From contig CALMIW010000553.1 of NCBI GenBank assembly GCA_937864275.1, positions 1 to 6,896 of the forward strand: DNA of 6,896 nucleotides, read 5' to 3'. The stretch is from an uncultured Dehalococcoidia bacterium (GTDB lineage: Bacteria > Chloroflexota > Dehalococcoidia > Tepidiformales > Tepidiformaceae). The notes below the pieces were generated by a model. The model had not been told where the DNA came from. It was given only the letters and a program-made list of their open reading frames with translations, and searched no databases. This document shows positions 1 to 6,896 of the stretch, piece by piece. Each line of letters begins with the position of its first letter. Within the stretch, counting starts at the first letter, position 1. The translations under genes and the position numbers were made by a program.

Positions 1-27
1 GGGGGCGATCGCGCCGATACCTACAAC

Positions 28-984
28 GTGACCGTTTCTGTCCCGGCCATCGAAATACGGTCCGCCGGCCGGACGTTCGGAGAGCGCGTGGCGCTTCAGC
101 CGCTCGACCTGGCGATCCCGCAGGGCGAGGTCTTCGGGCTCCTCGGCCCGAACGGCTCGGGCAAGACCACAACGCTGCGCATCCTTGCGACGCTCATCCG
201 GCCGACGACCGGCGGCGCGGCCATCCTCGGGCGCGACGTCGTCGACGAGGCGATGGCGGTGCGCCGCTGCATCGGCGTGATGCCGGAGAAGCCGAGCCTG
301 TACGAGCGCCTCTCGGCGCGCGACAACCTGGCGTTCTGGGCCGACGTCCACGGGGTGGAACGGCCGGCGGAGGCGGTTTCGTCCGCGCTCGATTTCGTCG
401 GCCTTGGGGAGCGCGCGAACGAGCGCGTCGGCCAGCTTTCCAAGGGCTGGCGGCAGCGAGTCGCGCTCGCCCGGGCCATCGTCCACCGGCCGAAGGTGCT
501 CCTGCTCGATGAGCCGTCCTCCGGGCTGGACCCCTCGGCAGCGACGGCGATGGAACGCATGATCCGCGAACTGGTCGCCGGCGGCACCACCGTGCTGATG
601 AACACGCACCGGCTCGCAGAGGCGGAGCGCCTCTGCGACCGGGTCGCCATCCTTCGCCACGGGAAACTGCTCGAACTGGGCACCCCGAGGCAACTTCGCG
701 GCCGCCTTCTCGGCGGCGTGGTCAGAGTCGAGCTGGCCACGCCGCCGGATACTGGGCTCCGCCGCCAGGTCGAATCGCTGGCGGGCATGAGCAGCGTCGA
801 ATGGTCGGTGAAGGGGCTGCTCTGCCACCTGGACGATGCCGCGCGCGATACGCCCCGGCTGGTCGCCGGCCTCGTTGGCGCGGGCGGGCAGATCCTTTCC
901 GTGGTCCAGGCCGGCGACCTCGAGGAGGCGTACCTGGAACTCATGGCGCGCACTGAACCGGAGACACTGGAGGCAGCAGCATGA
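28..984 (+). CDS. ABC-2 type exporter ATP-binding subunit
   Basis: This is the cytoplasmic ATPase of an ABC exporter; ATP binding and hydrolysis would drive the permease encoded directly downstream. In the 318-residue product the Walker A motif GPNGSGKT is at about 40-47. The Q-loop region (VMPEKP, 84-89) has Glu where many families have Gln, as is frequent in NatA/DrrA-like ATPases. The signature LSKGWRQR is at 137-144, Walker B VLLLDEP at 157-163, the D-loop SGLDP at 165-169 and the switch His at 193 (NTH). About 90 further residues after the nucleotide-binding domain are typical of this exporter group. The start is a GTG without a good Shine-Dalgarno. The frame is open to the left edge of the window, so a start further upstream cannot be excluded, although the N-terminus has normal length for the family. 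The substrate cannot be told from sequence. The stop codon overlaps the permease start. Confidence 0.93.
   Translation: MTVSVPAIEIRSAGRTFGERVALQPLDLAIPQGEVFGLLGPNGSGKTTTLRILATLIRPTTGGAAILGRDVVDEAMAVRRCIGVMPEKPSLYERLSARDNLAFWADVHGVERPAEAVSSALDFVGLGERANERVGQLSKGWRQRVALARAIVHRPKVLLLDEPSSGLDPSAATAMERMIRELVAGGTTVLMNTHRLAEAERLCDRVAILRHGKLLELGTPRQLRGRLLGGVVRVELATPPDTGLRRQVESLAGMSSVEWSVKGLLCHLDDAARDTPRLVAGLVGAGGQILSVVQAGDLEEAYLELMARTEPETLEAAA
969..973 (+). promoter_or_regulatory. Shine-Dalgarno of the ABC permease gene
   Basis: GGAGG lies seven bases before the ATG at 981, inside the end of the ATPase gene. It fixes the permease start and shows that SD-led translation is used in this genome. The regulator gene at 1772 and secA lack such a site. 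Confidence 0.7.
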
Positions 985-1715
985 CCGCGTTCCCATTGGC
1001 GCCGCCCGTTCGCGCCCTGGTCCGCAAGGAGCTCCGGGAGTACCGCCACCACCGCACCATCGTGCTCACTGCGACCATCCTGCCGATTGTGTTCCTCATC
1101 CTTCCGATGGCGAACCTGGCCGTGTTCGATCCGGAACGGTCTGTCGGCGGGACGAACCTCGCGGTCGGCCAGGCGATGTTCTGCTTCTTCCTTTCGCCGG
1201 TGATCATCCCGGCAACGATGTCGGCCTACGCGGTCATCGGCGAGCGCGACCAGGGGACGCTCGAGCCGCTCCTCACGCTGCCGCTCAGCGACAGGCAGTT
1301 CCTGGCGGGCAAGGTGCTTGCCATCCTGGTCCCAACCGTCGGCGCATCGATGGCGATCTATTTCTCCTACATGGTGTTCGTGCTGGTCGCGGTCCACGGG
1401 CCCGTGCGGGGGCCGGTGCTGGACTGGACGTGGACTTTCGGGTTCGTGCTGCTGGCGCCGGCGCTGGCGGCATTCTCCACGCTGGTGGGAATGGCGTTCT
1501 CCGCCCGCGCCAAGGACATCCGCATCGCCGAGCACCTGAGCGGGCTCGTCCTCCTGCCGGCAATGCTGCCGGTCATGCTCGTCGTCACGCGGACGATCCC
1601 CGCGACGCCGGTGACCTGGCTGGTGTTCTTCGCGGTGGTGGCCGCGCTGGACTTCTTCCTCTGGCGAACGGCGCTGAAAGCGTTCGACCGGGAGCGGGCC
1701 ATCTCGACTATCTGA
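981..1715 (+). CDS. ABC-2 type transporter permease subunit
   Basis: This 244-residue integral membrane protein is the channel subunit partner of the upstream ATPase. A basic amphipathic N-terminus (VRKELREYRHHR, about 14-25) precedes six hydrophobic segments at about 27-49, 60-86, 112-138, 152-174, 186-206 and 211-228. Between segments 2 and 3 lies the motif GERDQGTLEPLLTLPLS (87-103), the usual ABC-2 coupling region, which contains the conserved Glu88 and the E-x-LL-x-LP-L pattern. The length fits half-size ABC-2 permeases that act as dimers. The ATG overlaps the ATPase stop as ATGA and has a good GGAGG upstream, so the two genes are translationally coupled. NatB-like or drug/lipid exporter roles are possible; the substrate is unknown. 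Confidence 0.9.
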   Translation: MTAFPLAPPVRALVRKELREYRHHRTIVLTATILPIVFLILPMANLAVFDPERSVGGTNLAVGQAMFCFFLSPVIIPATMSAYAVIGERDQGTLEPLLTLPLSDRQFLAGKVLAILVPTVGASMAIYFSYMVFVLVAVHGPVRGPVLDWTWTFGFVLLAPALAAFSTLVGMAFSARAKDIRIAEHLSGLVLLPAMLPVMLVVTRTIPATPVTWLVFFAVVAALDFFLWRTALKAFDRERAISTI

Positions 1716-1736
1716 CTTATGTTTCCCAATCGGGTA

Positions 1737-1764
1737 GTGACAGAGCGTCCGTGCCGCTTAGGCT
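1737..1764 (+). promoter_or_regulatory. Candidate promoter of the tethered regulator gene
   Basis: The 56-base gap between the permease stop and the ATG at 1772 contains GTGACA at 1737-1742, five of six matches to TTGACA. After a 16-base spacer comes TAGGCT at 1759-1764, which fits TANNNT but matches only three of six positions of TATAAT. Seven bases then lead to the ATG. A transcript from here would start at or near the ATG, giving a leaderless mRNA. This is inferred from pattern only and was not scored. Confidence 0.35.
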
Positions 1765-1771
1765 GGCGGGC

Positions 1772-2902
1772 ATGGGCAGGACTGGGTATCGCCGATGGAG
1801 AAGTTCCGGCGTTGAGCTGACCGAACGGCAGCGACAGGTCCTCCGCTTGATCGAGCGAGGCTACTCGAACGGCGAGATCGCTGAGGCCCTCGGCATCTCG
1901 CTCGACGGAGCGAAGTTCCACGTCAGCGAGATCCTGTCGAAGCTGGGCGTCGCGAGCCGCGAGGAGGCAGCCGCCGCGTGGAAGTCGTCCCGCGAGACCA
2001 GCAGCACTTCAGCACTGGTTGCAATGCTCAAGTGGGCTGCTGCGGCGTCGGGCGCGGTCGCCCTGGGAGCGGGAGCCGTCCTGATCTGGGCCGCCAGCCG
2101 AGACGGCGGTGACGACGTGCCGGGCAGTCCGGGACTGTCACCCTCGCCCGTGGTCCTGGCGTCCGCGACGCCGTTTCAGTGTCCGCCCCCGCGCACGCCC
2201 ACGCCGACCCTCGGTCCGGGTCTCACGCCAACTCCCGAGCCGGTAGCCGACGGGCCATTTTCGGTCCGGTTCTTCGGCCGCTGGTATTCGCAGAACAACG
2301 TGATGGGAGCGGTGATCCCCGCGGAGCGCGTGCCTTCGACCCTTCTCGGCCCACAGGTCGGCGAGATATGTTTCGCGAGCGTCCGGGGCAACCGGCCCGC
2401 CGCGGGCGACATCGCGCGCGACGGAGACAGTTTCGGGTTGAGCGAAGGGATGCTGGTCTACTCGGTGGTGGGATACGCACCGACTTTCAGGCTGGCGCTC
2501 GCTGTGCCCGACCAGGAACCAATCATGCTGGAGGTGCGTGAGTTCGAGGGCGCGAAATCGGGCGCCGATCTGCTCGACTTCCGAGACAAAGCGATGGGCC
2601 TCTCCGTTTACGCCCCAGCGCTCAACGAACCCGGAGTCATCGCCGACCCGCCCCCTCTCGTTGGCCGTGTGCTCGATGAGACCGCCCTCATGAGGTTGAT
2701 CGATTCAATCATGAGCGCTCCGGTGGTCCCGCTGGTGATTCCGCCGCAGAACTCTGATTGGTACACGCTGGAGTTCCTCATGGAGGATGGGACGCACGTA
2801 TCACGGGAGTTCAATGCGAGCACGGGATTGGTTTGGCCGGGGATAGACGTCCCAGCGTCGTTCGAAGCCGAGATAGCACGGATTATCGCCGCCCCACCCT
2901 GA
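1772..2902 (+). CDS. Membrane-tethered LuxR/GerE-type HTH regulator
   Basis: The 376-residue product is probably a one-component transcription regulator anchored in the cytoplasmic membrane. Residues 15-70 form a LuxR/GerE HTH: LTERQRQVLRLIERGYSNGE at 16-35, then IAEALGISLDGAKFHVSEIL (36-55) and KLGVASREEAA. There is no receiver domain. One hydrophobic helix at about 84-108 is followed by an acidic stretch and a Thr/Pro-rich linker (about 117-157, including TPTPTLGPGLTPTPEP). The remaining roughly 215 residues should lie outside the cytoplasm. They contain two Cys (137 and 200) that might pair; I do not recognise this domain. The layout resembles ToxR/CadC-style tethered regulators but with a LuxR-type head. 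The ATG at 1772 is chosen because the HTH starts shortly after it; an in-frame GTG at 1751 is the alternative. The open frame continues far upstream but only across the permease gene, so that extension is not real. The 3' half is less GC-rich than its neighbours. Targets are unknown; the flanking transporter genes are candidates by position only. Confidence 0.8.
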   Translation: MGRTGYRRWRSSGVELTERQRQVLRLIERGYSNGEIAEALGISLDGAKFHVSEILSKLGVASREEAAAAWKSSRETSSTSALVAMLKWAAAASGAVALGAGAVLIWAASRDGGDDVPGSPGLSPSPVVLASATPFQCPPPRTPTPTLGPGLTPTPEPVADGPFSVRFFGRWYSQNNVMGAVIPAERVPSTLLGPQVGEICFASVRGNRPAAGDIARDGDSFGLSEGMLVYSVVGYAPTFRLALAVPDQEPIMLEVREFEGAKSGADLLDFRDKAMGLSVYAPALNEPGVIADPPPLVGRVLDETALMRLIDSIMSAPVVPLVIPPQNSDWYTLEFLMEDGTHVSREFNASTGLVWPGIDVPASFEAEIARIIAAPP

Positions 2903-2944
2903 CCGTCTGGCGGCTACCGCCTTCTCGTGCTTCGCTCACTTCCC

Positions 2945-3631
2945 ATGAATCTCCGTCCTTGGGCAGGCCCGAAGCGCAGCGCTTCCGGCTTCCGCGGCGG
3001 CGCGCGCGCATCGATCCCACTGTGCATCGCGGTAGGGGCGTTCGGCGTTTCGTTCGGGGTGCTCGCGCGGGCCAACGGCTTCGGCGTGCTCGCGCCCATC
3101 GTGATGTCGCTGACGACGTTCACCGGAGCGTCGCAGTTCGCCACGGTCTCGGTGCTGAGCGACGGCGGCGGGCTCGGGGCGGCGGTGCTCGCCGCCATCC
3201 CGCCTGCCAGCCGCTACCTCCCGATCGGCCTTTCGGTGGCGCCGGTGTTCGCGGGCTCGCGGCTCTCGCGGTTCTTCCAGGCGCAGATGGTTATTGATGA
3301 GTCGTGGGCGGTGGCGAACCGGGGCGACGGCAGCTTCGACCTGGCGACGCTGCTCGGCGCGGGCATAGCCCTCTACGTCTCCTGGGTCGCCGGTACCGCC
3401 ATCGGCGTCTTCGGCGGCGACTTCCTCGGCGACCCGAACGCTCTCGGACTCGATGCAGCCTTCCCTGCACTCTTCTTCGTGCTGCTGCTCTCCCAGTTGA
3501 AGACGCGCCAGGGCGTTGCCGCGGCCCTTGCCGGGGGTGCGATAGCGCTCGCGCTGGTGCCGTTCACAAAGGCGGGCGTTCCCATCATCGCTGCGTCGCT
3601 GGCCTGCTTCGCGGGATGGTGGCGCCGGTGA
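2945..3631 (+). CDS. azlC: AzlC family branched-chain amino acid exporter, large subunit
   Basis: This is the large membrane subunit of an AzlCD (YgaZH-like) exporter, known in other bacteria for efflux of branched-chain amino acids such as valine and of leucine analogues. The 228-residue product has family hallmarks: FGVSFGVLARANG at 33-45, MSLTTFTGASQF at 54-65, SRYLPIGLSVAP at 89-100, the DES motif at 118-120 and ALGLDAAFPALFF beginning at about 166. Several hydrophobic helices cover the rest. Where many AzlC proteins read N-A-R-Y, this one reads P-A-S-R-Y, so the usual Asn is missing. The ATG at 2945 is preferred because the helical part begins well after it; an in-frame GTG at 2927 would add six residues. 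Neither start has a convincing Shine-Dalgarno. The stop overlaps azlD by four bases, as expected for two partner subunits. Confidence 0.88.
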   Translation: MNLRPWAGPKRSASGFRGGARASIPLCIAVGAFGVSFGVLARANGFGVLAPIVMSLTTFTGASQFATVSVLSDGGGLGAAVLAAIPPASRYLPIGLSVAPVFAGSRLSRFFQAQMVIDESWAVANRGDGSFDLATLLGAGIALYVSWVAGTAIGVFGGDFLGDPNALGLDAAFPALFFVLLLSQLKTRQGVAAALAGGAIALALVPFTKAGVPIIAASLACFAGWWRR

Positions 3632-3933
3632 GCGACCCGTGGATCGCGGTCCTCGCCGTTGGCGCCGGGGCGATGGCGTTGAAGGCGGCCGGGCCGGTCG
3701 TCGCCGGAGGGCGGGCGTTGCCTCCGCGGGCGCTGCAACTGGTCGCCGCGCTCGCGCCGGCGCTGCTGGCGGCCTTCGTCGTCACGGGCACATTCGCGTC
3801 CGGCCGCAGCGTGGTGCTGGATGAGCGGGCACTCGGGCTGGCGGCGGCTGCCGCCTGCGTGTGGGTGCGGGCGCCGCTCCTCGCGGCGGTGGTGGCGGCC
3901 GCGGTGGTTACGGCGCTGGCGCGAGCGATCTAA
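3628..3933 (+). CDS. azlD: AzlD family branched-chain amino acid exporter, small subunit
   Basis: This small hydrophobic protein of 101 residues is the usual partner of AzlC in the branched-chain amino acid exporter. It has predicted helices at about 5-18, 38-57, 68-80 and 83-98. The family pattern is visible as W5, the K-A-A-G-P segment at 19-23, RALPPRAL at 29-36, and the APALLAAFVV stretch at 43-52. The GTG start is chosen because it gives a GTGA overlap with the azlC stop and the common S-D-P-W opening, with GGTGG just upstream. An in-frame ATG at 3616 would add four residues. It is co-translated with azlC; no regulator-binding site is evident. Confidence 0.85.
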   Translation: MSDPWIAVLAVGAGAMALKAAGPVVAGGRALPPRALQLVAALAPALLAAFVVTGTFASGRSVVLDERALGLAAAAACVWVRAPLLAAVVAAAVVTALARAI

Positions 3934-3992
3934 CGGGGTGAAATGTTCGGATGGTGTGAAGGAGCTTTCTCATTCGTCTTTCCGCTTTGAAG

Positions 3993-3998
3993 TACACT
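3993..3998 (+). promoter_or_regulatory. Candidate -10 element for a leaderless secA transcript
   Basis: The 71 bases between azlD and secA hold TACACT at 3993-3998, four of six matches to TATAAT, with only six bases (GGGAAA) before the secA ATG. This is the spacing expected when transcription begins at the start codon. I see no good -35 box at the usual distance. AAGGAG at 3959-3964 is about 40 bases from the ATG, too far to act as its ribosome-binding site. The call is inference from pattern. Confidence 0.35.
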
Positions 3999-4004
3999 GG
4001 GAAA

Positions 4005-6632
<2,628 letters not shown>

Positions 6633-6645
6633 TTCTCCGAATCGC

Positions 6646-6896
6646 TCAGCGTCGGGTCGCGATTTGCCAGGTGTTGCCCCAGCGGTCTTCGACCATGCAG
6701 CGGCGGTCGCCCCAGGGGGGCGCGACCCGGGGGTCGAGCGCGCGGCCTCCCCCCGCGGGGGCCCCCCCTGGGAGTAAGGCCTTGGCGCCGCGGCCGACCG
6801 ACCGCCGCTTTCGTCCCTGCGACCACGTTCGCCGTGGGGCCGACTTCCAGCGTGCCTTCCAGCGCCGGCGCTCCTCCGCCAACGAGTGGCTGATCG
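6646..6896 (-). pseudogene. VOC (glyoxalase/PhnB-like) family protein, C-terminal part, frame apparently broken
   Basis: The last residues on the minus strand read PPWGDRRC followed by MVEDRWGNTWQIATRR and a stop. This is the closing strand pattern of VOC superfamily proteins (W/Y-GDR ... V-DP-FGN-W-IAT) of the PhnB/bleomycin-resistance type, so the function is a metal-dependent enzyme or binding protein of unknown substrate. Just before it, GAKALLP fits the helix end of the same fold. Further upstream the same frame turns into an Arg/Trp-rich stretch unlike any VOC protein. The next frame instead gives GGGAPALEGTLEV and NVVAGTKAAVGR, which fit the expected family spacing. The switch falls at CCGACCGACCG (6794-6804). 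About 13 residues beyond the family norm are encoded by the GC-rich block at 6711-6772. The gene converges on secA with 13 bases between stops and runs off the window. It could be a true pseudogene or a good gene with sequencing errors. Confidence 0.5.
6711..6772. repeat. GC-rich inverted repeat within the VOC gene
   Basis: CCCAGGGGGG at 6711-6720 is exactly complementary to CCCCCCTGGG at 6763-6772, giving a 10-bp stem around 42 bases. The interior has its own hairpin (GACCC-GG-GGGTC, 6724-6735) and a perfect palindrome CCCCGCGGGG (6751-6760). Only six of the 62 bases are A or T, and there are runs of G6, G5, C6, G5 and C7. It has no T-tract and sits about 80 bases beyond the secA stop, so it does not look like a standard terminator. 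It may be a small mobile or replication-slippage insertion, or an error-prone stretch of the read. Confidence 0.6.

Noticed and set aside
96..1535. Long minus-strand open frame (479 codons) opposite the ABC genes.
   Set aside because: It is Arg/Ser/His-rich low-complexity shadow sequence, and both ABC genes on the + strand have clear motifs.
836..1771. Upstream extension of the regulator reading frame across the permease gene.
   Set aside because: The translated part is Arg/Pro/Ala-rich and overlaps a well-supported permease in another frame. The HTH begins just after the ATG at 1772.
2909..2921. Small hairpin GGCGG-CTA-CCGCC between the regulator and azlC, considered as a terminator.
   Set aside because: The stem is only five base pairs and is followed by mixed sequence, not a T-run. 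In GC-rich DNA such a stem is expected by chance.
3959..3992. AAGGAG (3959-3964) with TTG at 3987 as the true secA start.
   Set aside because: The distance of 22 bases is too long for a Shine-Dalgarno, and the ATG at 4005 gives the normal SecA N-terminus.
6710..6772. G-quadruplex in the GC-rich block.
   Set aside because: There are enough G-runs only if spacers of about 20 bases are allowed on either strand, which is outside the usual loop range.
6711..6772. The inverted repeat as an intrinsic terminator for secA.
   Set aside because: It has a 42-base loop, no T-tract on either side, and lies inside the convergent VOC reading frame about 80 bases past the stop.

Overview
The window is GC-rich bacterial DNA with tightly packed genes. 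It holds six intact or near-intact protein genes on the + strand and the 3' end of a seventh on the - strand. No RNA genes, CRISPR arrays, insertion sequences or phage genes are visible. The best guess for the host is a Chloroflexota-type bacterium (Dehalococcoidia/Tepidiformia-like). This rests on the SecA, which carries an insertion before its ADITYGTNNEFGFDYLRDN motif and has no zinc-binding tail. It also rests on a LuxR-type HTH protein with one membrane helix and a Thr/Pro-rich linker, and on the high GC. The placement is inference from general family knowledge, not from a search.

Layout: (1) 28-1715, a two-gene ABC-2 type exporter operon, ATPase followed by a six-helix permease, joined by an ATGA overlap. 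(2) 1772-2902, a one-component membrane-tethered regulator: N-terminal LuxR/GerE HTH, single transmembrane helix, Thr/Pro-rich linker and an unrecognised extracytoplasmic domain. (3) 2945-3933, azlC and azlD overlapping by four bases, a two-subunit branched-chain amino acid exporter. (4) 4005-6632, secA, the preprotein translocase ATPase. (5) 6646 to the right edge, on the opposite strand and converging on secA, the C-terminal part of a VOC (glyoxalase/PhnB-like) protein. Its reading frame appears to break at a four-base tandem duplication, and it carries a roughly 90% GC inverted-repeat block.

The first three blocks are a small envelope-transport neighbourhood (ABC export, membrane regulator, amino acid export) beside the housekeeping secA. 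A regulatory link from the tethered HTH protein to either transporter is plausible from position only. Both the regulator gene and secA have a TANNNT box 6-7 bases before the ATG and no usable Shine-Dalgarno, which suggests leaderless transcripts. The ABC permease, by contrast, has a clear GGAGG. I see no convincing undescribed multi-gene system. The most interesting items are the tethered regulator, the possible leaderless starts and the damaged or mis-sequenced VOC gene.
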